DNA from: Chitinophagaceae bacterium IBVUCB1
GTDB taxonomy: Bacteria > Bacteroidota > Bacteroidia > Chitinophagales > Chitinophagaceae
Length of the DNA stretch: 64,000 nucleotides
Direction: 5' to 3'
Assembly (NCBI GenBank): GCA_002127285.1
Contig: NFUW01000002.1
Span: forward strand, 1,709,630 to 1,773,629
Position numbers and translations under genes: made by a program. The notes beneath the pieces are model-generated. The model did no database searches. It saw only the letters and a program-made list of their open reading frames with translations, and was not told the DNA's origin. Below are positions 33,472-40,776 of this stretch, in pieces. Position 1 is the stretch's first letter. Each line of letters starts with the position of its first letter.

Positions 33472-34944
33472 TTATTTGTTGCCCGGAAAGTATTGCTCTG
33501 CACGTGCATTTGCTCCGTTATTTGGCCTGCCTGTTTTATACAATATTTGCCTCCATTGCGGGTTGCGCATTTCGCCCCTGATGTTGGAATGCAACACACG
33601 AAAATCGCCCGTCATAAACCCTGGCCTGTAGAACAATAACATCCCCCCTGTATTTTGATGCGGCAAGGTATTGTATGTCCATATTTCATATGGTTCCGTT
33701 CCCTGCTCGTTCGATACGCCAACCATCTCATCGGGCTTGCCGTATTTGATATAAATAATACCCCTTTCGGTTTCGTAGCCCGGTATGCCCGATACACCAA
33801 ACATTTTATTTACTTCTTTTATAAGTTGTGTGTATTTCTCCCATTCTTCTTTAGGTTTCAGTGCGCTGCGGCGTTTCCAGAAGTTGTAGATAAAATACCG
33901 GATGTATGTATCGTCGGGACGTGCCAGAAAATTATCAACAGTTATCACTTCTACTTCGTTGCAGATGGGTTTTATCATTTTAAGAATGGCCTTGAGTTGC
34001 GCCATCGAATACTTTGATACGAAAGTAGAACTGAGGTCGAACACCTGCATTTGTGATGTAAGACTGTCTGACGCAATGAGGTTTGATGTATCAACTTTAG
34101 GCTTGCTGTTTATTCTTTGGAAGAACAGGCTGCTGTTGGCAACTATTTTATCGTTATCAGTAAGTACAATATTAAGGTAGTAGTTGCCTGTAGGCAGGCT
34201 TTCAATAGGCAGCTTTCCATACACAGGTGTTATTTCATCTGCATCAATACTATCTGTTTTTTGTAGTTTATAAACTACTCCCTCTAACGGTTTTTTTGAT
34301 ATATAGACTTGTTGTTTCAGCTTTGTATGCTTGTACCCTGCTGAGGGGTGTGCTGCGAGCTCGGCGTAGTATGTCAGGTATTTCCTGTCTTCATCTAAAA
34401 AATCGGCACAAAGAGGTATTTGTATATTGCCGTTTTTCGCAAACATATCCTGCACATTACTTTTATAAACAGTATCCAGTAGCTGTGGCAGGGTGTAAAA
34501 TAATTTGTCTGTTTGTAAAGCTGTTTGTACGGAATAGGTATAAGAAAATGTATTCGTTTTATTCTGCGCGTCTTCCATTTGTATTGCCACACTATGCTTG
34601 CCGCTTTGCAGCATATATCGCTGAATCTCTATTATACGCTGCGATGTGGCGCGCGGCATAGACACTACAGGAGGCGTTTGCAGTATGTATGCATCTTTTT
34701 TTATCAAATTGCCAGCACTATCTGTAATGGTAATATATGTTTTTACGCTCGCTTGGTATGTATTGCTGTCTATCGTTTTATAATTCAGCGTATTAGCATC
34801 TATCTGCCAATACACCTCTACATATGGCGCATATGCATTGTTTTGGTAAATATAAAATACCCTGTAAGATACTACTGCATCTATTGCAAGGCTATCTATA
34901 TTCATCAGGCACAGTAACAGGGCACTATACAACCATCTGCACAT
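33472..34944 (-). CDS. GWxTD domain-containing exported protein
   Basis: 490 residues from ATG 34944, chosen because it opens directly into a signal peptide (CRWLYSALLLCLMNIDSLA). The middle holds beta-rich segments. The C-terminal 120 residues carry the GWxTD-domain block (NKMFGVSGIPGYETERGIIY, IKYGKPDEM, EIWTYNTLP, LLFYRPGF). The domain family is common in Bacteroidota and has no known biochemical function. The frame reaches 35022, but that would overlap the divergent WbqC-like gene. It is followed by dapF after 14 nt. Confidence 0.83.
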   Translation of the reverse strand: MCRWLYSALLLCLMNIDSLAIDAVVSYRVFYIYQNNAYAPYVEVYWQIDANTLNYKTIDSNTYQASVKTYITITDSAGNLIKKDAYILQTPPVVSMPRATSQRIIEIQRYMLQSGKHSVAIQMEDAQNKTNTFSYTYSVQTALQTDKLFYTLPQLLDTVYKSNVQDMFAKNGNIQIPLCADFLDEDRKYLTYYAELAAHPSAGYKHTKLKQQVYISKKPLEGVVYKLQKTDSIDADEITPVYGKLPIESLPTGNYYLNIVLTDNDKIVANSSLFFQRINSKPKVDTSNLIASDSLTSQMQVFDLSSTFVSKYSMAQLKAILKMIKPICNEVEVITVDNFLARPDDTYIRYFIYNFWKRRSALKPKEEWEKYTQLIKEVNKMFGVSGIPGYETERGIIYIKYGKPDEMVGVSNEQGTEPYEIWTYNTLPHQNTGGMLLFYRPGFMTGDFRVLHSNIRGEMRNPQWRQILYKTGRPNNGANARAEQYFPGNK

Positions 34945-35015
34945 TTTTCGCTTTTTTTGCAAAACTATAATAAATGTATTTGATGACAGGTGATAATAAT
35001 TGAAATAGCCGTAGC

Positions 35016-35699
35016 ATGACAAATAGATATTTTATGGGCAGTAGCGTTATCAGTTCTTACATACCATTCCCCAATATATACTGGTGGTTGCAAGTGCTAC
35101 AAGCAGATAAACTATTGCTTGATGGCGGCGAACATTTTGAAAAAATGACTTACCGCAATAAATATTTCATTGCGGGCTCCAACGGAGGGATTCAACTCAG
35201 CATACCACTGGTACAAGGCCGGCAGCAAAGAAGCCCTATGCAAGATGTACTGATTGACAACAAACAACGCTGGCAAGTACAGCATTGGCGTACATTGGTA
35301 TCTGTATATAAGCGTACACCTTATTTTGAACATTATGAACCTATACTACAGCCACTATACACCACACAGCACGAACGACTGATTGATTTCAACCTGGCAT
35401 CTGTAATGTGGCTATGTAAACAATTGCAAGCTGTATGTAGCATAAGCTATACAGATACTTATAAAAAAGATTATCCCGAAAGTACGGATATGAGACATAC
35501 TATAAAACCAGGCGTAGAACGAACGCACCTTAGCAGCATTATGCCTTACCATCAGGTGTTTGCAGACAGGCATGGCTTTTTACCCAATCTCAGTATGCTT
35601 GATTTATTATTTGCCGAAGGCCCGTATGCAGTAAGATGGATGAAAGAAAACGAAGTGTTGATATATGAATGGAAACACCATAAAGAAACAGAGCGATAA
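35016..35699 (+). CDS. WbqC-like family protein
   Basis: 227 residues, cytoplasmic. The N-terminal SSYIPFPNIYWWLQVLQADK corresponds to the HQPxYxPWxGYFxKI-type block of WbqC proteins, followed by YRNKYFIAGSNGGIQLSIPL and VYKRTPYFEHYEP. WbqC family members occur in O-antigen and glycan gene sets, but their enzymatic role is unsettled. The usual initial His is replaced by Tyr in SYIPFP. ATG 35034 is an alternative start. Its end faces the glycosyltransferase gene with 3 bp between. Confidence 0.8.
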   Translation: MTNRYFMGSSVISSYIPFPNIYWWLQVLQADKLLLDGGEHFEKMTYRNKYFIAGSNGGIQLSIPLVQGRQQRSPMQDVLIDNKQRWQVQHWRTLVSVYKRTPYFEHYEPILQPLYTTQHERLIDFNLASVMWLCKQLQAVCSISYTDTYKKDYPESTDMRHTIKPGVERTHLSSIMPYHQVFADRHGFLPNLSMLDLLFAEGPYAVRWMKENEVLIYEWKHHKETER

Positions 35700-35702
35700 C
35701 AA

Positions 35703-36407
35703 TTAATCTCCCTGCCGCATTTTCCATACACCATACATGGCTTCCTGCACAATACCTTTGCTCATTTTCGATTGCCCCTCTGTACGGTCTATAAACGTGA
35801 TGGGTACTTCTTCTATCTTAAAGCCCAGCTTCCACGCGCGGTATTTCATTTCTATCTGAAAGGCATAGCCTACAAACTGCACTTTATCAAGCGGGATGGT
35901 TTGCAACACTTTGGCACGATAGCATATAAAGCCAGCCGTAGGGTCTTTAACAGGCATAAAAGTGATGAGTCTTGTATAGAGCGCACCGCCTTTTGATATA
36001 AATATCCTGTCCCACGGCCAGTTCACTACTTTGCCCCCAGGCACATAACGCGAGCCTACTGCCACATCTGCACCATTGGCACAGGCATGATGCAGGCGTA
36101 TAAGGTCGTCGGGGTTGTGAGAGAAGTCGGCATCCATTTCAAAGATGTATTGATAGCCTTTTTCTAATGCCCATTTAAAACCTGCAATATAGGCTGTGCC
36201 AAGCCCCAGCTTACCGCTACGCTCCAGCAAGTGAACCTGCTCTGTATAATTTTGCTGCAACGATTTGACGATAGCCCCCGTACCATCGGGCGAGCCATCA
36301 TCTACTATCAGTATATGAAAACTGCCGGGCAAGGAAAGTACCTTCAGGATGATACGTTCAATATTCTCCTTTTCGTTGTAGGTTGGTATAATGACAAGTT
36401 TGTCCAA
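35703..36407 (-). CDS. Polyprenol-phosphate mannosyltransferase (GT2, DPM1-like)
   Basis: A 234-residue soluble GT-A glycosyltransferase. IIPTYNEKENIERII, ILIVDDGSPDGT, KLGLGTAYIAGFKWAL, the DxD-type EMDADFSHNPDDL, VGSRYVPGGKV and FIDRTEGQSKMSKGIV follow the dolichyl-phosphate-mannose synthase pattern closely. It would transfer a hexose from a nucleotide sugar to a polyprenyl phosphate. It lacks the C-terminal membrane segments of some homologues. The lipid-linked sugar would feed envelope glycan or protein glycosylation. Confidence 0.92.
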   Translation of the reverse strand: MDKLVIIPTYNEKENIERIILKVLSLPGSFHILIVDDGSPDGTGAIVKSLQQNYTEQVHLLERSGKLGLGTAYIAGFKWALEKGYQYIFEMDADFSHNPDDLIRLHHACANGADVAVGSRYVPGGKVVNWPWDRIFISKGGALYTRLITFMPVKDPTAGFICYRAKVLQTIPLDKVQFVGYAFQIEMKYRAWKLGFKIEEVPITFIDRTEGQSKMSKGIVQEAMYGVWKMRQGD

Positions 36408-36479
36408 AACAGGGCAAAAATTAAAAGGGCTAAAATAACAAATAATAGCTACCTATACGTTAAATAAATGCTTAAAGTT

Positions 36480-37259
36480 TCATGCTTTGGGCTTTCGCAG
36501 CTTCATGTTATTCAGTATCTCCGATATTTTTTGTTTGGTATGCAGCGGAAAATCTGCCTGCATCATCCAGTCGTAATACTGCGGTTCGCGCTTGAACACG
36601 TCTTCCACTTTTTGCCCTTTATATTTCCCAAAGTTAAAGATAGGTTCGCCGTCTTTCATCACCATACGGCGGGCATAGTCCACCATCGGTTCGCCAGTGC
36701 TGAAGTCGTGCAGTTGTTTTACATCCGTACCCAGTTGCGCATACCTGTCAAGCTGTGCTTCCAGTACTTCTATGGTGGCTTCCACATCAGCCTCTGCACT
36801 ATGGGCGTTTTGCAGTTCTTTATTGCAATAAAACTGGTAGGCGGCAGCCAGTGTACGTGCTTCCATCTTAAAGAATATCTGCTGAGCGTCTATCATATTG
36901 CGCTCGGTAAAATCTACCTGAATACCTACCCGCAAAAACTCCTCTGCCAGCATCGGTATATCGAACTTGTTGGAGTTGTAACCACCTAAGTCACAGCCCT
37001 TCATCCAGTTATATACATCGTGTGCTATGTGTTTGAAGGCAGGCGCATCTTTCACATCCTCATCCGTAATGCCGTGTATGGCTGTAGAGTCTGGCGGAAT
37101 TGGCATCCCCGGATTTACCCGCTTTACATACTTAGCCTTTGTGCCGTCCGGGTTTAGTTTTATCAGTGCCAGTTCTATTATCCTGTCTTTGCCGTGGTCA
37201 GTACCCGTTGTTTCAAGGTCAAAGAATACTATCGGTCTTTTTAAGCTAAGCTGCGCCAT
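36480..37259 (-). CDS. DEDDh 3'-5' exonuclease (DnaQ-like)
   Basis: 259 residues from ATG 37259 (the frame extends to 37313, overlapping mpl, which I reject). The exonuclease motifs are ExoI FFDLETTG, ExoII GGYNSNKFDIPML and ExoIII HSAEADVEAT with the DEDDh acids and His. The C-terminal quarter has FNFGKYKGQKVEDVF and YDWMMQADFP, an addition common in Bacteroidota DnaQ-like exonucleases. It may proofread for DNA polymerase III or act alone in repair. It starts 10 nt after the mpl stop on the same strand, so the two are probably one transcript. Confidence 0.9.
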   Translation of the reverse strand: MAQLSLKRPIVFFDLETTGTDHGKDRIIELALIKLNPDGTKAKYVKRVNPGMPIPPDSTAIHGITDEDVKDAPAFKHIAHDVYNWMKGCDLGGYNSNKFDIPMLAEEFLRVGIQVDFTERNMIDAQQIFFKMEARTLAAAYQFYCNKELQNAHSAEADVEATIEVLEAQLDRYAQLGTDVKQLHDFSTGEPMVDYARRMVMKDGEPIFNFGKYKGQKVEDVFKREPQYYDWMMQADFPLHTKQKISEILNNMKLRKPKA

Positions 37260-37269
37260 GCTATGGGTG

Positions 37270-38634
37270 TCAATTTTGCTGCGAACATACGCTATTCCAA
37301 TCAATTCCGTCAAATGTACCCGAGCTCATCAGCAACAGGCAGGTAGGTTGCGTGCTATTGGCGAGTAAGGACGAAATATGCTGTTGCAATGCTTCTTTAT
37401 TATCTATCACGGCAAGGTCTGCACGTTCAAAATATTGTTTCACCGTAGCGGTATCAAGCGTTGGCAGCCCTTTCAGTTGCAGCGCATGATGGCTGAAGTA
37501 CACCACCGCATCATCTGCCGAGTCAATACTATGCGCATACTCGCTAAGGAATTGCGCGTTGAGGCTGCTATATGTGTGCAATTCAAAACAGGCTATCAGC
37601 TTGTGCGTTGGGTAGCCCTCGCGCACCGCATCCAGCGTAGCTTTCAGTTTGGATGGCGCATGGGCAAAATCGCGGTAGGCAACGAGTGTATCGTTCTGAA
37701 ATAGTTTTTCCAGCCTGCGTGCAGCCCCGCTGAAATCGGTAATGGCTTGGTAGCAATCTGCTTTGCTAACGCCCAACTCTACACACACCGCAATAGCTGC
37801 CTGCATATTCAGCAGGTTGTGCCGCCCGAATACCGATACAGGCACTGCACCAAATTCGGTATCCAACACAGCAATACCATCTTCGTAATGAAAAGCGGGC
37901 ATATTATAAGGCACTGCTTGCAGATGGCTTGCACTCTTACCTATTACATGCTGCACTTCAGTGTCTTCATTATTATAATATACAGGCGCGCCGTTTTCTA
38001 TCCCCTCAAGGTATTGCTCAAACTGGTTTCGATATATATCGTAAGTAGGAAACACATTGATATGATCCCATGCTATGCCGCTGAGCACACTGATGTGCGG
38101 ATGGTAGAAGAATATTTTTGGTCTTTTCTCTATTACCGATGCAGGGTATTCATCACCTTCTAATACAATAACAGGGGCATCGCTCAGGCGGACTGATTGC
38201 TCGAAACCTGCCACTTTTGCGCCAACCAGATAGTCGAAGTCTATACCCTGCTTGCGCAGTATGTGCATCACCATACTGGTGATGGTGGTTTTGCCATGGC
38301 TGCCCGCTACCACTACCCGTTTTTTGTTTTTGCTCACCTCATATACATATTCGGGAAAGGAGTAGATGGGTATGCCGAGTGCCTGCGCTGCCAGTAATTC
38401 GGGGTTATCGGCCTTGGCGTGCATGCCCAATACGATGGCATCCAGCTCTTTAGTAATCTTTTCAGGGTGCCAGCCGTATGCGGCGGGTAATATGCCTGCT
38501 GCAGCCAGATTGCCCTTGGCGGGGTCGTTTATCTCATCATCGCTGCCGGTAACGGTATGCCCCTGCCGCAACAGCGCCAGTGCCAGTTGGTGCATCACCG
38601 CCCCGCCTATGGCAATAAAATGTATGTTTTTCAT
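37270..38634 (-). CDS. mpl: UDP-MurNAc:L-alanyl-gamma-D-glutamyl-meso-diaminopimelate ligase
   Basis: A 454-residue Mur ligase that recycles cell-wall tripeptide onto UDP-MurNAc. The N-terminal Rossmann start HFIAIGGAVMHQLA, P-loop AGSHGKTT (110-117), LEGDEYPAS, SGIAWDHINVF and DFAHAPSKLKATL are all present. The FAHAPS segment and missing murein-ligase Lys site support Mpl over MurC. It saves energy by reusing peptide released during wall turnover. A minus-strand TACATTTG box lies 28 nt upstream. Confidence 0.9.
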   Translation of the reverse strand: MKNIHFIAIGGAVMHQLALALLRQGHTVTGSDDEINDPAKGNLAAAGILPAAYGWHPEKITKELDAIVLGMHAKADNPELLAAQALGIPIYSFPEYVYEVSKNKKRVVVAGSHGKTTITSMVMHILRKQGIDFDYLVGAKVAGFEQSVRLSDAPVIVLEGDEYPASVIEKRPKIFFYHPHISVLSGIAWDHINVFPTYDIYRNQFEQYLEGIENGAPVYYNNEDTEVQHVIGKSASHLQAVPYNMPAFHYEDGIAVLDTEFGAVPVSVFGRHNLLNMQAAIAVCVELGVSKADCYQAITDFSGAARRLEKLFQNDTLVAYRDFAHAPSKLKATLDAVREGYPTHKLIACFELHTYSSLNAQFLSEYAHSIDSADDAVVYFSHHALQLKGLPTLDTATVKQYFERADLAVIDNKEALQQHISSLLANSTQPTCLLLMSSGTFDGIDWNSVCSQQN

Positions 38635-38662
38635 TAAAAAATTAATTATCTTCGTAACAGTA

Positions 38663-38670
38663 CAAATGTA
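38663..38670 (-). promoter_or_regulatory. -7 box of mpl
   Basis: Minus strand TACATTTG, exact TAnnTTTG, 28 nt from ATG 38634. No -33 TTG at the usual distance. Confidence 0.5.
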
Positions 38671-38713
38671 AATTACCCTTTTAACTAATACTATTTAATT
38701 AAGAAGATTGATT

Positions 38714-38848
38714 ATGCAATTAGTATCTATCCTGCGTCGTGTAGTGCCTGTAATAGCCGTAGCTGCTGTGGTGATGTTGGCATCGTGCAATGGTAACAGC
38801 AAGAAATATGGCTGCCCCAATAAGTTGAGCATATCGCTATCTAAGTAA
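38714..38848 (+). CDS. Very small lipoprotein (44 residues)
   Basis: A short gene with a full lipoprotein signal: MQLVSILRRVVPVIAVAAVV then MLASC (lipobox Leu-Ala-Ser-Cys, Cys25), leaving a mature peptide of only 20 residues with a second Cys (KKYGCPNKLSIS). The basic n-region, hydrophobic core and lipobox make a chance frame unlikely, and a hairpin (38874-38902) follows 25 bp after the stop. From memory, tiny lipoproteins with a KYGCP-like end recur in Bacteroidota; function unknown. Confidence 0.7.
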   Translation: MQLVSILRRVVPVIAVAAVVMLASCNGNSKKYGCPNKLSISLSK

Positions 38849-38873
38849 ATACCTTTTTAAGATGTTTCGGCAA

Positions 38874-38902
38874 AGGATGACAAATCTATGACTTGTCATC
38901 CT
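38874..38902 (+). terminator. Probable terminator after the small lipoprotein gene
   Basis: AGGATGACAA-ATCTATGAC-TTGTCATCCT, a perfect 10-bp stem, then ATTGTTGTTTTTG. The U-tract is interrupted but rich in T. Confidence 0.6.
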
Positions 38903-38926
38903 ATTGTTGTTTTTGGGAGCGAGGAA

Positions 38927-39328
38927 ATGAACATTAAACTTTTTCGAAAAGACGGAATGTATGTAAGTAGTAATCACTACGCATATTATCTGTTGTCCCT
39001 GCTATTAGTAATTAGCCACTATTCATGTAAATTCGAAGATGATGATGTTGAAGGGGTGTATTATCACAAAGATTTAGGTAGTAGTTATTCTTTAGAATTA
39101 CATAATGGTAAGTTCACACAAAAACTGATTCAAGATAACGACACTTTTATAAACAACGGAGAATATACATTGTATAATACCGTATCAGTATATAATTGGA
39201 AAGAGAGGTCTGAATTAATAAATTCAAATGGAGGGTGTTACGGTTGTGAATTAATGTATCGCAATAAAGAGCTTCTATATTATACAGACCCAGATGATAT
39301 TGCAATAGATGTTTTTATTAAAGATTGA
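38927..39328 (+). CDS. Small uncharacterised lipoprotein
   Basis: 133 residues from ATG 38927. An earlier in-frame ATG (38888) lies inside the upstream hairpin and is rejected; ATG 38957 is possible. The chosen start has a purine-rich lead (GGGAG and GAGGAA) and a basic n-region (KLFRKD) before a hydrophobic core ending SHYSC, a lipobox. The mature part is acidic (KFEDDDVEG) and beta-like, with a GGCYGCE Cys pair. The sequence is A+T-rich compared with mpl. I do not recognise the family. The four-hairpin repeat R3 begins 9 bp after the stop. Confidence 0.6.
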   Translation: MNIKLFRKDGMYVSSNHYAYYLLSLLLVISHYSCKFEDDDVEGVYYHKDLGSSYSLELHNGKFTQKLIQDNDTFINNGEYTLYNTVSVYNWKERSELINSNGGCYGCELMYRNKELLYYTDPDDIAIDVFIKD

Positions 39329-39337
39329 TACACATGC

Positions 39338-39509
39338 TGTTCAAGATGTTCTGCAAGGCATCTTGAACACAAAATAAAAAGCCGTTCTCTGAACGGAATT
39401 TGAAATTCTATTGCTGAATCTCTTGTAATTAGACTGTAGTGCTGATAATACCGTTCAGAGAACGGGTGTATATTTATTGTTCCAAATGCCCTGCGGAACA
39501 TTTGGAACA
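39338..39509. repeat. Composite four-hairpin repeat R3 (REPIN/MITE-like)
   Basis: Outer hairpins TGTTCAAGATG/CATCTTGAACA (39338-39369) and TGTTCCAAATG/CATTTGGAACA (39478-39509), each with a 10-base loop. Inner palindromes CCGTTCTCTGAACGG (39382-39396) and CCGTTCAGAGAACGG (39451-39465) are exact reverse complements of one another. The element is therefore a large imperfect inverted repeat of 172 bp. One arm (39435-39515) matches R2 at 20089-20175 in inverted orientation. Confidence 0.85.
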
Positions 39510-39528
39510 GCGGGGCTTTGTATATTTG
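39501..39528 (+). promoter_or_regulatory. Promoter partly supplied by repeat R3
   Basis: TTTG (39501-39504) lies in the last R3 hairpin, and TATATTTG (39521-39528) is just outside it, 16 bp away. It would serve the membrane protein gene starting at 39544. Confidence 0.4.
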
Positions 39529-39543
39529 TTTATGCGTTTTGGC

Positions 39544-39951
39544 ATGAAATCAATACTTGAAAGTGTTATTTGGTTACTATTGGTCTCCATGCTTTGTTTG
39601 TATTTGACGGAATTCAATATCTATGTACTATTGTTTTTGTTGTTCATTACGTTTATAGAATCAATATTTTTCAAAAAGATTATTCACATTACAGATAACG
39701 AACTTGTATTTACGAAAGTGTTAATGCCATACAGGCGAAAAATCTTTTTAAACCTATCAGAGATTACATGTGTTGAATTGGAACATATCACCGAAAATTA
39801 TACTAATGCAACCAAAAGGTTACTAATAACGACTGCCACTTCAAAAGTAAAACTGCTTATCTACCTTAATAAGAAAGAATGTAGAGCCCTGATGGATAAA
39901 TTGATGGAAAAAAATATTAGGGTAATTTATCCACTTTATTCGTTTGATTAA
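39544..39951 (+). CDS. Small membrane protein with PH-like domain
   Basis: 135 residues from ATG 39544 (ATG 39532 is 3 nt after a -7 box, so less likely; the frame extends back into R3). Two close membrane segments at about 7-43 (SVIWLLLVSMLCLYL and YVLLFLLFITFIESIFF) are followed by a soluble beta-rich part, HITDNELVFTKVLMPYRRKI, LSEITCVELEH and LLITTATSKVKLLIYL, ending in a helix. This is the layout of bacterial PH-like (bPH) membrane proteins. A+T-rich. No functional prediction beyond membrane-linked binding. Confidence 0.62.
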   Translation: MKSILESVIWLLLVSMLCLYLTEFNIYVLLFLLFITFIESIFFKKIIHITDNELVFTKVLMPYRRKIFLNLSEITCVELEHITENYTNATKRLLITTATSKVKLLIYLNKKECRALMDKLMEKNIRVIYPLYSFD

Positions 39952-39997
39952 GTTTCAATCCTTAGTATAGCGAGGTTTCTGACTCGGGTAAAAGAAA

Positions 39998-40023
39998 AAA
40001 GGGCGGTATCAAAACCACCCTTT
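39998..40023 (-). terminator. Terminator of the outer-membrane barrel gene
   Basis: AAAGGGCGGT/ACCACCCTTT with one C-A mismatch and a 6-base loop. On the minus strand it is followed by TTTTTTCTTTT. The plus side has a weaker U-tract. Confidence 0.75.
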
Positions 40024-40051
40024 CAAAAAAAATAGCTATCAAAAAATCTGT

Positions 40052-40696
40052 TTACAAAAAGCTATACCCCAGTGTTAGCTGCACGGTGCGGGTACGCCAG
40101 CTATTGCCGATAGATGATGCGCTCATATCCGTCAGCCCGATGATATAACGTGCATTGGCGCGCAGTTTGCTGAAGTTGAGTTGCAAACCCAATACGCCCG
40201 ATACATCACCGCTTTTCAGCAAGCCGGTAGTGCTTTTCAACAGGTTGTCTTTATCGTTAATGCCTATCACGCCGCTATACATAGGGCCTGCCTGCAGCCA
40301 CAACGGGCCACCTATTTTGTAGTTGAACAATACGGGGATGTGTACATACGTTACAGCAAAATCGCCTTTCTTGGCACTATCTGCCATGTTGTTAAAAATC
40401 AGTTTGTTGGCATTATAAAAGTTAACACCGCTACCCGTGTAGCGTACACTGCTCACCAACACCTCGGCAGTAGCACCTACTTTTTTGCGGCTGATGCCGC
40501 CGAATATGCCGCCCACAATGCCCGGCTTGTAGCCGCTTTCCCATTCCTTGCCATTGAGGTTGGCAAAGTTGGCACCTGCTTTTATACCAAGGTCTACCTT
40601 GATGGGTAATACTTTGTCAACAACACCTGCCCCCGGCTGCGCAAAGCCTTGCATAGACAGGCACAAAATAGCTGCTAATAGTTTGATACGTTTCAT
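40052..40696 (-). CDS. Outer-membrane beta-barrel protein (porin-like)
   Basis: 214 residues with a signal peptide (MKRIKLLAAILCLSMQGFAQ). The mature protein alternates polar and hydrophobic residues in strands (LGIKAGANFANLNGKEW, GIVGGIFGGIS, TYVHIPVLFNYKIGGPLWLQ, NARYIIGLTDM) and ends in an aromatic strand, VQLTLGYSFL, as outer-membrane barrels do. It fits the eight-stranded outer-membrane beta-barrel family common in Bacteroidota. Role unknown. The -7 box TACATTTG (40736-40743, minus) is 39 nt upstream of the ATG. Confidence 0.85.
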   Translation of the reverse strand: MKRIKLLAAILCLSMQGFAQPGAGVVDKVLPIKVDLGIKAGANFANLNGKEWESGYKPGIVGGIFGGISRKKVGATAEVLVSSVRYTGSGVNFYNANKLIFNNMADSAKKGDFAVTYVHIPVLFNYKIGGPLWLQAGPMYSGVIGINDKDNLLKSTTGLLKSGDVSGVLGLQLNFSKLRANARYIIGLTDMSASSIGNSWRTRTVQLTLGYSFL

Positions 40697-40735
40697 ACGT
40701 TGTTTCTGAATAAGTGGATTTAATTATTTACAGTG

Positions 40736-40743
40736 CAAATGTA
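40736..40743 (-). promoter_or_regulatory. -7 box of the outer-membrane barrel gene
   Basis: Minus strand TACATTTG, exact TAnnTTTG, giving a leader of about 36 nt. The nearest upstream TTG is only 12 bp away, too short for a standard -33. Confidence 0.5.
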
Positions 40744-40776
40744 TTAAAGGCAGGGCAAAAAACGTGCCGCTCCTGT

